Assembly: GCA_032164245.1 (NCBI GenBank)
Contig: JAVMKO010000003.1
Coordinates: forward strand, 46,316,890-46,380,889
DNA: 64,000 nucleotides
Source of the DNA: Sternotherus odoratus
Taxonomy: Eukaryota; Chordata; Testudines; Kinosternidae
Direction: 5' to 3'
Position 1 is the first letter of the stretch, and each line of letters opens with the position of its first letter. The position numbers were made by a program, and so were the translations under genes. A model generated the notes under the pieces. It did no database searches, had not been told where the DNA came from, and was given only the letters and a program-made list of their open reading frames with translations. Of this stretch, positions 35,309-47,304 are shown one piece after another.

Positions 35309-35449
35309 TTTTAAAGTGCTATATAATACTAAGATCTTTGAAAATTCAGGTCCTAGGTATTTCATATTGGGCACCCTACACTAGTGCATACTTTTGACTT
35401 TAATCTCTTTGTGCCTCAGTTCCCCATCTGTAAAATGAGGACAGTAATA

Positions 35450-35834
35450 CAGTAAACCCTCGATTTAACGGACCTCGATTTAACGGACTTCGGATGCAAC
35501 GGACAAAATTTCTGAGCGAATCTGATGCATTCCTGATCCATTTCTAGCGGGCTGGCTGCCGGCTCCCGGCTGCCACCCGGGTTACGGCAGCGGGCGGACT
35601 GGCTGCCGGCTCCCGGCTGCCACCCGGGTTACGGCAGCGGACGGACTGGCTGCCGGCTCCCGGCTGTCGCCTGGGTCCCAGCAGCAGGTGGGCTGCAGAG
35701 CTGCCGCCCCGACCCTGTGGCGGGCGGGCTGCTGCTCCGACAGCTCCTTTTTAAAAAAATTATTAAATAATGGACTTTTTGATTTAACGGACACCCCCTC
35801 GCCCGAATTAGTCCGTTAAATGGAGGTTTTACTG
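35450..35834. mobile_element. Tigger/pogo-like non-autonomous element, 385 bp
   Basis: Left end CAGTAAACCCTCGATTTAAC and right end CAGTAAAACCTCCATTTAAC (read inward) with TA on each side. The inside holds three 47-bp units. No transposase remains. Confidence 0.85.
35552..35692 (+). repeat. 47-bp tandem repeat, three units
   Basis: Units starting 'ctggctgccggctcccggct' occur at 35552, 35599 and 35646; the third has diverged most. Confidence 0.93.
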
Positions 35835-36086
35835 TAGTTCCTCATCTCATGAGGGTGCTGTGCAAATAAATTCATTAGTAATTGTGAAGCACTCAGATAC
35901 CCTAGTGATGAGTGCCATAGGAAAGCCCATGAGTAAATTAATAATTCTGTCTTCAGAGCCCAGTTTGAATCTCTCTTTGCCTGTCACCCCCCAGCCAGGG
36001 AGGGTATGGGCCACCAACTGGTGTTGGTGTTTCAGTAGCAATTGGTTCCCTTACAGGGTGGAGTTGCTAGCCCCACACCCATGTTA

Positions 36087-36205
36087 AGCCTACAGCACCT
36101 GGTATTCCCAGGAGGTCTCCCATCCAAGTACTAGCCAGGCCCAGCCCTACTTAGCTTCTGAGATCAGACAGGATTGGGCATGTTCAGGGTGGTTTAGCCA
36201 TATCC
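36087..36205 (-). pseudogene. near-complete 5S rRNA-derived sequence
   Basis: The minus strand matches vertebrate 5S rRNA over about 119 bases, from 'ggctaaaccaccctgaac' through 'agctaagtagggc' (box A region) and 'tggatgggagacc' (box C region) to 'gtgctgtaggctta'. Substitutions are scattered, so this is a diverged copy or the head of a 5S-derived SINE, not a working rRNA gene. The sequence beyond its 3' end differs from that at 7691. Confidence 0.85.
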
Positions 36206-37215
36206 AGTTTGAATAGTGTGCAGTAAATAAGGCCTGGAGCTACACCTTGAACAACGAGGAGAAAAAGAAATATTGAACAGCTGATCTTTAAGTGAGCACC
36301 ATCCCATCCTGTGCACTGGATCTTATGGAAAAAAATTATATGTGATCACATGACTGAAGACTATCCTAATGCATAGCACAAAGGGAGCACATTTCAGTTG
36401 CCTGTGCATATTTCCTAACTTTTGAATGCTTGCTTTTGCAGCCTTACTAATATTCTCTTAGCATAGTTTGTGTGTACTATCTGTATATCTATCACCTGTA
36501 TGGTGGTATTCATTCATACCTCTGCGTTGGCCAGCAGATCTAGCAGACTGTACAAGGAGAGTTGATGGGTCCCAGAAGGGTCTTAGGCATAGCCTTGTGC
36601 ACCAAATCACTCTGGCTTGCAATGTGTATTCATCAGGCAAAATGCCTCCCAATGCTCCTGGATTTTTACTTCTCCCAGCATTGACTTGTGACTGATGTAT
36701 TTTTATTTAATACATGTGTTCAATCAATGCAGCTGAAAAGCAAAGGAACTGTTTCTTGTAATTTCATTGGAAAGTATGAAGATTGGCAGCATCAGAATTT
36801 TCTTTGAACCTGTGATTGATTAAACTCTTTCTCCAGTGAGTTGCATTTCATATATAAACAATTACAGGAAACTTGCTGAAATGAACTGTTCTATGAAATG
36901 GACTGATTGCATTCTCCCTGCAGTTAGTAGGAGGAAATGTTTTTTTTTTTTACTTTATATTGATTCAAATTGATTTTATAATCAGACAAAAACAGAAAAT
37001 AATGACATCTAAATTTTGAAGCCTATGCCATGAAATATATAGTATTGGAATAAGGATCTAAATAGATAAGGAATGTCTTATAAATACAGCATTAAGTTTA
37101 GTAACTAAATCATCATTAATATCAATGAACTCTTTAAAACCACTCATTCCCATTTATAACACTGGATTTTCTTTTCTTATTTGCCTTTTATTTGTCTTTT
37201 GAATTTTTCAAGTAT
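36206..37215. other. unrecognised interval
   Basis: AT-rich, no feature recognised. Confidence 0.4.
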
Positions 37216-37223
37216 ATTGTTAT

Positions 37224-37345
37224 TAGGGTGACTGGATGTCTTGATTTTATAGTTCAGTCCCGACATTCAGGACTTTTTCTATATAGGTGCCTAATACTTC
37301 CCACCCTCTGTCCAGATTTTTCACATTTGCTATCTGGTCACCCTA
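37224..37345. mobile_element. hAT MITE, 122 bp
   Basis: Starts TAGGGTGACTGGATGTC and ends CTGGTCACCCTA, with a perfect 8-bp duplication attgttat (37216-37223 and 37346-37353). It is the best preserved pair of termini in the family. Confidence 0.95.
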
Positions 37346-37353
37346 ATTGTTAT

Positions 37354-40030
37354 ATAGATCACATAGCATCACACTGGCTTTTAAATGGATAAATGTTATA
37401 TAACAATGATGAGTGAGGCAATATAGTTTATTGGACCAGATTCCCTAAGAGACAGCATAGTATGTTTATTGTTGAGTTTTATGTGCCCACCATAAAAACT
37501 GTAAACATCACATTCTCGTAGAGACAGAGAAAACCAGAAGGATGGACTCAAATCTTTTCATTCGGAGTGGTTCTTATGTACTTATTATAATGGGAATATA
37601 CTAGCTGATACTGTAGGATAACTCTTCATGCTCATTGCATCTTTTAGTATTTTGATTTCCATTCAGTATACAATAATAAGGTAGTCAACCTATCTAGAAA
37701 ATGTATTATGTTTATCTCCTAAAGCTAAATTCAACAATTAATTATCCATTAAATTCATCTTTGTGAATTGTCTGAACAGACTGCAATTTTTATTAATATT
37801 TTTATGACAACTTTTTGTGCAAAATAAATCAGTTTATGGATTCCTCACGAACAAGTTCTTATGGTTTGTTCTCAAACACTTAGCTCACGGCAAGTAGTCC
37901 TTTGGGAATTGGACATGGATGAGTTGTTGTTTCAGTGGTTGGTTTGTTCATAGAGGTCACTGGTTCTGTTTCTCAAGTTGATCACCTTACCCTACAGAGC
38001 ACTATCTCTGCTGCCTTGATTCATCATTAATAGAGCTGGTTAACAAAGAAAAAAAAATCACAACACATTTCAAAATCGCTTCTATTTCAAAGGGCTTGAA
38101 AAATAAACAATTTTTAGTACTTTGAATCCCACCCATTTTATCTAATTTTTCATGAAAAACATTATCAAAATTGTGCTTCACACATTGACATAATGGAAGA
38201 AGACTCGGGATTCCAGCCTTTACAATGAAATACAAAAACGTCTTAGTTAAAAAATATAATTTAAAAATATATTGGGAGTTTTGCCATTGACTTCATTGGG
38301 AGAACATGAAGGCCCAAAACAGACCCCTTAACTTGTTTAATATGTGGGAAAAGGATGTGTTAGGCCAGGAAAATGTCAAATGATTTAGTTTCAGTGTTCT
38401 CCCATCCTTTAGATTCTGCCTTAGAAGGTATTTATTGATCTTGCCTTTATCATAAAAGCATCAGCAGGTGAAGGAAGGGAGACAATGATATCAAATAAAA
38501 CATTTTATGGGGACAGTGTACACATGGAAGAGCTATTCTGAGGTTTCATTATTTTCTATTAATTTTTCACAGCTTGCCAGCCCCAAGAATTGTCAACCAT
38601 GCAATTATCATCAAAGTGATAAAAATAGCATTTCTTTATTCATATAAGGATTGTGTTGGGGTGTCAGATCCTGACCCCAGAAAGGGAGAAAGGTATTACC
38701 GAGTTTTTCTCCCATGCTCTTCATGGACATGTAGGAGATTTCATGTCTAGATGGAGGGGCAGGCAACTGGGAAGCAAGCCTTTAAAGGAAGTGTTTGGAT
38801 TAAGGGAGAGAATCTACATTACAAACAAAGATTGGAACAATTCTGTTTGGATCCCAGATGAAGATAAGCTTTGCCCTTAGGGTTGAACTGTATAAAGGGT
38901 TAGAAACTATGCATTTAGTATACTTTGGACTCACAGTAGTGATTTGTTGTAGCGTCTCCAGGTGATTCAGGACCTGGAATTGGTTGGTCCCTCCAGGGTG
39001 TGTGTAATAAACTACCTATAGCTGCACTGTGCCTTAGTGCAGTAATGTCATGCTGTTAAATCTTAAGGTTGAGCAGACCAAGGTGACTCTTCTGGGACTG
39101 TCAGGTAGCAGAATATATATATATGAAAATGACATGCTCAGCCACGAGATTGTCAGGATAAAGTCCCTTCTCTAAATATTCAGTCATCTATCATTCCATC
39201 CTCATTCATCCATGCAGCCTGCTAACTAAATCAGTGTAAATAGGAATAGGGAAAAGGAAGTCCACTAAAGTCCACTAAAAAGTGCGGGAGCTCCACAAAA
39301 GAGCATTGGGAGAAAGTAATCTCCTGGTGTAGTATGCAAAAGAGACCCTTTGTTTAGGAGGGGAAAACCTTAAGCAAATGCTGCAGAAAAACTAAATCTT
39401 TCAGGGAAAATGCAAATGGTCCTACTGTTCAATATTGCTAGATACATTTTTTAAAAAAATCATTATATAGCAAAGCTGAAAAACATCGTGTCAGTTCTGC
39501 AACCATACTAGTTTTTTCTTGTGATCTCAGCAGACCTTTACATTTTAGACAATAAGATACTGGCACTATACCATCATCTGTATCTCAAAGGGGAGAATTG
39601 AAATAATTCTTCCACCTTGTGTATATGAATATTGGCATAAATAAATTGCATCTATGAACATGCAGAAATTGCATCAAGAATTCTCCCCAAGTGGCAGATG
39701 GTATTGCCCAGCAACCAAATCTCATGAAACAGAAAGAATCATAAGAATTATCTTGAGCAAATGATGTAAAGAGAACAAAAAGTTAGATGCTGCCTATGAT
39801 CATGAAGACATTGTTAATAATGGTCGGTACAAAGAAAGGCATAATACATTCATGGTTATTAATAATGACTATATTAATAATGACTATATATTTTTGTATT
39901 GACCACCCCATGGTGACCGCATGTACCGCAGTCCTTCAGCCTGTCCATGTGCTGAGCTTCCATTAACCTCGTTGGGAGTTTTGTGCACTCAAGTGCTCTG
40001 AGCTTAGGTTCTAAGTTCCCAGCAGAATTG
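37354..40030. other. mostly unrecognised interval
   Basis: At 38650-39080 a segment with AATAAA at about 39007 could be an old LTR, but no termini were found. A short duplication 'attaataatgactatat' lies at about 39858-39890. Otherwise nothing recognised. Confidence 0.35.
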
Positions 40031-40044
40031 TCTGTTTTTACTGT

Positions 40045-40327
40045 CAAGAATCAGAGAGGTAGCTGTGTTAGTCTGGAATAGCAGAGGTAACAAAGAGTCC
40101 TGTGGCACCTTAAAGACTAACTAAAGTATTGAAGCATAAGCTTTCATGGGCTAATACCCACTTCGTCGGATGCATCCTTAAAGACTAACTAAAGTACTGA
40201 AGCATAAGCTTTCATGGGCTAATACCCACTTCGTCGGATGCATCCAACGAAGTGGTTATTAGCCCACGAAAGCTTATGCTTCAATACTTTAGTTAGTCTT
40301 TAAGGTGCCACAGCACTCTTTGTTACC
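40045..40327. mobile_element. palindromic Penelope-like insertion
   Basis: A perfect 14-bp duplication, tctgtttttactgt, flanks it (40031-40044 and 40328-40341). The left half is an antisense tail starting at its true 3' end ('gaatcagagaggtagctgtg'); within it a 68-bp block is tandemly doubled (starts 40108 and 40176, one mismatch). At about 40245 the strand switches and the same sequence returns in plus orientation to 'tgttacc'. The RNA or single strand would fold into a hairpin of roughly 80 bp. Each 68-bp block carries a hammerhead-like core on the minus strand. Confidence 0.85.
40125..40243 (-). ncRNA. two decayed hammerhead-ribozyme-like cores
   Basis: On the minus strand each 68-bp block reads CCGACGA, a stem of GTGGG/CCCA(T), GAAA, then GC-TTAT-GC-TT, the order of a hammerhead with a three-pair helix III and a UH cleavage site. 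Departures are C for U at core position 4, an extra A before helix II, and a weakened closing pair. Hammerheads of this short-helix-III kind are known from Penelope-like elements. Probably inactive. Confidence 0.4.
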
Positions 40328-40341
40328 TCTGTTTTTACTGT

Positions 40342-40847
40342 GTATTCCTGATAAGTCTTTTGTTGCATTTGGAAAATTTACATCAGCAAAGTCTTCCTCC
40401 ATGGCTTTGTTTTCACAAACTACAAATCAGATAGGTTTTTATGACAGTTAAGAACAGCAGAAGAAATAAGGGAAAACAGCCCCAATGACACAGTTAGTAT
40501 CGGCAGGGAAACACATAAATACACCTGTACCTTCTTAAGTATAGTAAAGCAAATGGATGTTAGCTTGGGCCTTTCCTTCTCAGACCAGAATGGGGCAGCA
40601 TTATCCAAGAAAACTTTACTTGTGACATTGCTAGCGAACTTTTAGGATAAAATATCAGTAGGTAGCACAGAAAACAAACTTGTTGAATTTATCTGTAACC
40701 AGCTCAGTCAAAAATGACTGCTTAAGAAAAAAATGGAATTTCCACAACAATATTAGACTTGATGTTTCCAGGTGTGCAGTTGAGAAAGATCACACACTGC
40801 ACGATAACAGCTGAGAAAGATAAGGATGTCATAGATTAATGACTGAA
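40342..40847. other. unrecognised interval
   Basis: AT-rich, no feature recognised. Confidence 0.4.
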
Positions 40848-40975
40848 GGCCAGATTTGAAAAGGTGTTTAAGAACCTAGTAATTTCAATGGGAGTTAGGC
40901 ACCTAAGTGGTTAGTGAGATTTTCAGAAGTACCTTTCTGAATCTTTAGGCTCTATTACCTTTAAAAATCTGGCCC
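40848..40975. mobile_element. small fold-back element
   Basis: Ends GGCCAGATTTGAAAAGGT and GGCCAGATTTTTAAAGGT (read inward) are inverted repeats. The middle has 'tttcaatgggagttagg', a motif seen in degraded form elsewhere. No clear target duplication. Confidence 0.6.
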
Positions 40976-43736
40976 TGAATGCTTTAAAAACCAGGAACCA
41001 GTGAAGGCAAACCTCTTCTCTATCATTGTATTTAAACCACACTCGTCACTCTGGTATATACAAGTACATATAAAAATTGAGACAAATATATTAATAGAAT
41101 CTATTCTATAGGTGGCAAAAGAGGACTGGATGTAGAACTTGGTTGCTATGGAGCTGCCTTCTTATTCTGAGAAAGTGTTATCTCTTGAAGAGCAGTCACA
41201 GAAGCCAGTTTCCACCTTACAGTGATATTTATGCAATGTGTTTATTACATTTTTCAGCCTGGCTGCCATATATGGCAATTGGGATCATGGGAAGGATAAT
41301 ATTAGGGGATACTCCATCATATCTATTTGTACCTCATCATGATGGCATAGCAAGCAACTGGGTTTTTCCTAGCAGACTGATGAACGTTCAAGATGGAGAA
41401 TATTCTGAAAAGGGTTGTGGAGCCAAAGAGATATCCCCCAGTTGACAGCCCTTTTGGAATTCTAGAGATTTCAGTCATGAAGTATTGGCCTTAAGATTTA
41501 TCACTCCCCATACAGTTCTGATCACTGGGGGATAAGGAAAGAGGATGTGAAGGAGACCCCTGCTAAGATTTCACACTTCATTTCATCAGCTAGAAATAGA
41601 TTTAAGGCACACATGTTTCTCCCACACAGGAAGAAGTGAGATGGAAAGCGTTTATGATTTCCACTCAACATTGTCCATTTTTTCTTTTCGTTTTCTTCTC
41701 TATTTTACAATGGAAACATTTGCAACTGAATTCCACTTTTGCTGAAAAGGTTCAGTGCTCTGGGGTTCCCTGGTAAAATCAGCGAAAGTTACCGAATTTG
41801 TACTGAAATGACTGATTAGGATGGTTTTTTTTTTGCTTGTTGAAATGAATTTTTAAAAAGAGCCTCTCAGGTTTCTAATCACATTTACTTCATTTCAAAA
41901 GAAGAAGATGTGAGTTTGTACTGTTGATCTGATGGTATTAAAGGGGGTACTGCCAAGCTGACAAAACATCACTTATGGTTTAAAAAAAAAGGATAAGGCA
42001 ATTTTTCTTCATGTCAGTCATGAATAACACTGCTAGGTCTGATTTGGATTAATAAATAGAAGTGATGCCAAGGCAAAAGAAAGAGACTTGGTAACACGGA
42101 TATCAAATCACGTTTTGCTTGCTAGCAATCCTGTTGTCTGCAAAAGAAATGGCAAGGTGGAACTATGATCCAGTCTAAAAGTAATGAGGGACATATACAT
42201 GCAAAGCTGGAAAATTAACAGCTTTCATAAATAGACAGATATATATGCTTGAGATTGCATAACTGTGAAGGTAAAATGATCTGGGAGTGTATCTGCATGG
42301 AGGGGGGGGAGAGAGAGAGAGACAGAGGAAGCAATTAAATTGCAATAGCTTGTGAAGGAACTAAAAAATAACCTTTGAGATTAGAAAGAAAACAACACAT
42401 CAGATTTAGCAGATTCACTTTAATGTGATACAAACCGAAGAAACACATACTTCCTGACTTGTTCTAGCCCATAGTCAAATTGTGAAAATTCCATTCATTT
42501 TCAAGTCATAAAGCAATGGCAAGAAATGTGTCACTTCTCCAGATAGTAAGACTCTGGATCCATATTCAGTACATTCATATATTTTAAAATAATCCATTTC
42601 ATGAAAATGCTCACAGATCTTCTTGCTCCAGAAAAATAACAACTAAATGAAATCTCCATATTAAAAATATTTTAAAATAATAAAATTGCGCCAAGAAGAT
42701 TAGAAAATAAAAACTTTAAAAGTCACATTTAAAGGGGGGTCCATTTAAAAAAATTGCTGCCTCAAATGTCAGGATATTCCAGAAGACATAGGCCAGAGTA
42801 TCAAAGAAATATAGAAAAACCCATTCTGCCCTGACACCCCCGAGGAACCAACCCCTGGCAGACTTGCATTTGTGGATTGAACACAACAGAGTATACGGAA
42901 CTCAAATAGTATGGGACTGTCAACTTCCAGAAAAACAGTCCATCTTAATTCAGCCAGATTTGGAAAAATAAATAAATAAATAACTCCAGTCTGTCAGAAA
43001 GGAAAATTTGTAGCTCAGCCTCTCAGGTCGAATTGCTTTTGTGCCATTTCTGCAGTACAGATTTTCAGCTTAGCCTGAATTACTTCTGCAGAATTGCCTT
43101 AGACAATCCATTTGTTTTAATGTACATTTAGGGCTGACTTAAAGTCTTAAGTGTTCTTTAGAAGAGTGATCACACAATGCAGTTTAGAGGAACGTTATTT
43201 AAAAATGCATTTGAATAGGACTGATTCTCCAGTCCTTACCCACACTGAAGGGGACTAAGGTCTACATTGAGCATTTACTCAATGCCATGATTATGGGGAA
43301 GGTTGCAGCTGCATCTCTTAAAAAGGAGCCCCAGGAAGCAACTGAGGGCTCCAACAATCATAATTTCTCCCTTGTTTCCCCTGGTAATTGTTACAGCACT
43401 TTACCAAGTACAGCATATTTTCCTGACCTCACCTTGAACCACTTCAGCTTTGCTAGTATTTGCTAGTATTCTGGGGACAGAGCCAACACTCCTCACTCCT
43501 CTCCTCCATTCTCTCCCACCTCTTCTGGGGGACATGCTGTGGACAGGACATGCTGCGCTGCTTTCAGTTAGTTACAAGAATTCAAGGTCGGGGGAGAGCT
43601 GCTGGAACAGGACAGGGTGCTGGAGGAGTCTCATCCCTGTTTGTCCCCTGTGAAGAGATATAGAAACCTCACACTGGGCTTAACGGGGTTAAAAGGCAAT
43701 ACGGGTCCTCCCAGTGCCCTATCACAGCTCTCGTCA
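40976..43736. other. unrecognised interval
   Basis: Contains simple repeats only: GA-rich at 42301-42327 and (AAAT)n at 42964-42982. No gene or repeat family recognised. Confidence 0.4.
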
Positions 43737-43956
43737 AGATGCAATAAATTGATTGCCAGTGGCTCCCCCATCGACTCCGGAAGTCCAGCTCACCAGAAGG
43801 TGCAAGCTGGAGTCGATGGGGGACCGCGCCACTGACCGCCGCCGTCGTGAGGACGGCAGGTAAGTCGGCTGTAGAGACACCAATTTCAGCTATGTTATTA
43901 ACGTAGCTGAAATTGCATATCTACAGTCGATCTCCCACCCAGTGGAGACCAACCCT
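43737..43956. mobile_element. truncated Harbinger-type MITE
   Basis: Closely parallels 34500-34728 ('tcgactccgg', 'gtgcaagctggagtcga', 'gacggcaggtaagtcggct', 'acgtagctgaaattgc') and ends CAGTGGAGACCAACCCTA. The left terminus is missing. Confidence 0.8.
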
Positions 43957-45369
43957 ATGTGTCTAAATACAGGGCCGTTGTTCCTGAAGGGGGAAAGGTT
44001 AGAACTGAGTGAAAAATTTGCACAAAATCCTTTTCTTTTGCCAAAATTGCAGAGTTGGGTCAACTGAAACAATTTAATAAATGCATGTAAATTTTCAAAA
44101 GTTGATTTGGTTGGGGAAAATATTGTTTGGAAATGTTTTAATGGTTCATTTTGGAAGACATCTTGGTTTTGGAATTTTCCTTAATTTGATATTTAAAACC
44201 ATTTTAAACCACTTATAAACCTCAAAATCTAAATGAAATGTTTTGTTTCAGGATGACTGAAACATTTAAGTTGATTTGAAACAAATTTTTTTTTGACATT
44301 TAATTTTTCTGAAAATTTCAAAATATTTTCGTACTGGGCCAACCCAAAGCAATATTTGTATTATTATTTTTTACGACAGCCCCCAAATGGAGGCTACTGG
44401 ATGTAGTAGCCTAGTAACAAACATGCTTAAAAATATATTTAAGAAATGAATGTTAGAAAAAGACAAACAGAACCTAAATATAAAGTTGAGAAGCCAAAAT
44501 CAATTCTGATAACCAAAATCAAAATAATCAATCCAAACAATATCAAAATCTATGAACAGTCTAACTTGATTTTGGGTCCAGAATTACTGATACGTTCAAA
44601 TGTATCAACCCCAAGGGAGGTGTCTTCAGAGCTCAATGTTTAATAGTTTAGGTTAGCAATCAAAGCAATTTAGCAGCGAAGAGGAAGTGTGGGGACTTGT
44701 GGAGGAGGTTGAGGAGGGGAGGCATAAAACTGCAAGTTGCCGCCTTAGGATTTTTTAAATTTGGAAAGGCCACTTAAAAATTGTACACTTTTAAAGCAAA
44801 TTTTGTTCCTGGTTGACCTATCAAATGTATTGAAATTAAAAACATTTGCCTTCTAAATTTTAATTCAGATAATTGGACATGAAATGAATATATCCTAAGC
44901 ACAGTTCATGCAAGATCACTAATATATGAAGTATTGAGAATGTGACATTGCTCTAGCATGGACCAGAAGGTGCCATTACTAGAGCTGAACAAGAAATTTC
45001 CATCAAAATGAAAGGAAAAATGTAACAAACATTTTCAAAATTCCCCATCATCTTCCTCATTTTCTGACTCCTTCTGTTCATGAAAATAATTAGTTCCTCC
45101 TTACTCCATCCAAAAAGATGGGACAATCTTCCTCTACACCAGTGAGAATAGTTCAGGAGTGCAACAATTAGGGAGCCATTTTCTGTGAGAATTAAGCAGG
45201 AGAGAGAATGTCAAGCAGCTGGGGAAAGAGAATGGGGCCAGTAACTCTGATTGAAGCAATGGAAGCTCAGAATTAGTTCTGCACAAAGAAGCTTCTTCCT
45301 TCTCAAGGCTGTGACAAATATTGTAACCACGTGCAGTATCTGTGGGGACCACATTGTATTAAATTTATG
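43957..45369. other. unrecognised interval
   Basis: AT-rich, no feature recognised. Confidence 0.4.
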
Positions 45370-45960
45370 AATATTGTGTGTATGACTGTGGGCTAGGGAG
45401 TGTTGCTAGTCTCTGGGGGGAGGGTTACCCCAATTCCACCAAAAAAGAGTTGCAAATGATTACTGCAGCCCCTGAGACTGTAAACCACTCCGGAGAAGTA
45501 CCACCCCCTTGGGTGGGTTACATGTACTGTTTAAACCAGGTACCAGAAGTCCAAGGAGAAAAAGGAAGGTCTTTTGCTATAATAGGCTGAGTTTAAACAG
45601 AGTCAGGTCCTTTCTTTTGATTCAGCAAATGGACCTGACCTTTGGGAGACCAACCCTGCTGAAGGGTTGTAAGGACTTTGGCTTGTCACACTCACCCATG
45701 TGAAAGATGGACAATCTTGGGCATGTTTAGTGAGTGTTTAGATCCTGCTTAAATTTTTTTGTTTTCTCTGCATGTTTTTGTCTTTTAAACAAATGTATTC
45801 TGCTTTGAAAGAGCTGCTTGGGTCACGAGCAACCACTGACACACATTTGTTAGAGGCCTTGCAGACAAAGCCAAGAGCAGGTGGGGGGTGGACATTAGAC
45901 AGAGCTGCAGAAGAGGAATCACAGTGAGTGCAAAGGGTCTTTGGCCTAAACCCCTGGTCT
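45370..45960 (+). repeat. probable LTR-retroelement-derived repeat
   Basis: Phrases such as 'ccggagaagtaccaccccct', 'cttttgctataataggctga' and 'gaaagagctgcttgg' resemble a moderately repeated reptile sequence with LTR-like organisation. No TG..CA termini or duplication were found. Confidence 0.35.
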
Positions 45961-47304
45961 GGGGGAAGAGGAATGATGAGAGAGAGAGTCCTTGCCCAGA
46001 GAGCCACAACTCAGCTAGAGGCATGAGAGTTGGGTTGACATTTCTTGAGCAGACCTCACAGAGGGGGATTAAACATACAGCTACCCTGAAACAGTGACAG
46101 AAAGAATAAGTAAGAAAGGGCCAAAGAAAAGCAGGAAAGTATCAGGGGGAGGAAGGAGGGCAAGTTAAGGGACAGGAATAACCAGAGATCCGAGGGAGTT
46201 AAAGGTGGCGTGGAGTGAGTAACCTCAGCTCAGAGACTGCCGCCAGGTAAAGCCCCTAAGGTGTGGGGTGAGAGGATTAAATTTAAAGAGGTAGTGTCCA
46301 ATTAAAGCAGACAGTCAAGTTAATTTTGTAAAGCCTATTTGATCCTTTATGGGGAGGTGTCAGATTTTGCAGAGGAGGCAATGAGAAGATCTGTGCTCTA
46401 GAAAGGACTGAGGGATGCCGAGGGATTACCAATAAAGGTAAAATTCCAGCCTGTTGGAAACACTAACTCCAGCCAGGATGAGGACTATAGCTGGTTGCAA
46501 AATTTTGACTGGTCATCAAAACCCCAAGCCCCAAAAGTATTTCAGGTGACAATTAAAGTAGTTCAGTTTAGAAATGCCATCAATTACGTCTCCCGTTTTG
46601 GTGCAGAAAGATCCACTGTGGGAATCCAATGGCCATAGTTTACAGGGGAGATGAAATCTAGCTACGAAGTCCAGCCCACAGAGAAGAATGGAAATATGAG
46701 GTAACTGAACTACAAGTGCCATGGAACACTATGGAGGCATATCTGAATCAAAATATTTTTATTTTAGCTGAATTAGTTTGTTCGTTGTTTGAAATACTTT
46801 AAATTATGGACAAAAACAAAATATGCCTTGTTTTTTTATGAAAAATTGGAAATTTCCATACAAAGCAAACACTTATAAAAATTGTTTTGTCAACTCAATT
46901 TTCTGTTGTAAAATAGTTTGACAAACGATTTTGACCAGCCCTAAGGATGACAATGACTAAATGGAAAATCTGCCAAGTACATAAAAATGCAGACTTAAAT
47001 CGTTATAATCCTGGGTTGGAAAAGACTATTATCATTCAGAGGAATGTGTAGGCCTAACAGTGTTTGAAACAGCCTATTGCAAAACGTTATCCATCATTAA
47101 TTAGCTAATATGAGAATTATTATTATTTTATTATGTGTACTTCTCTATTACTGGTTTTTAGTATAATTCTTACTGAACTATGTTACATTATAACAGTGAG
47201 AATTTATTTTTCTGTATCTCTACAAGACCAAGTCTAAAAATCTTTTATTTTCTAACCCATGTGTATGAATGTGATTCTTGGGGAAACTCCATGGAGTGGT
47301 AGAT
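45961..47304. other. unrecognised interval
   Basis: No feature recognised. Confidence 0.35.
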
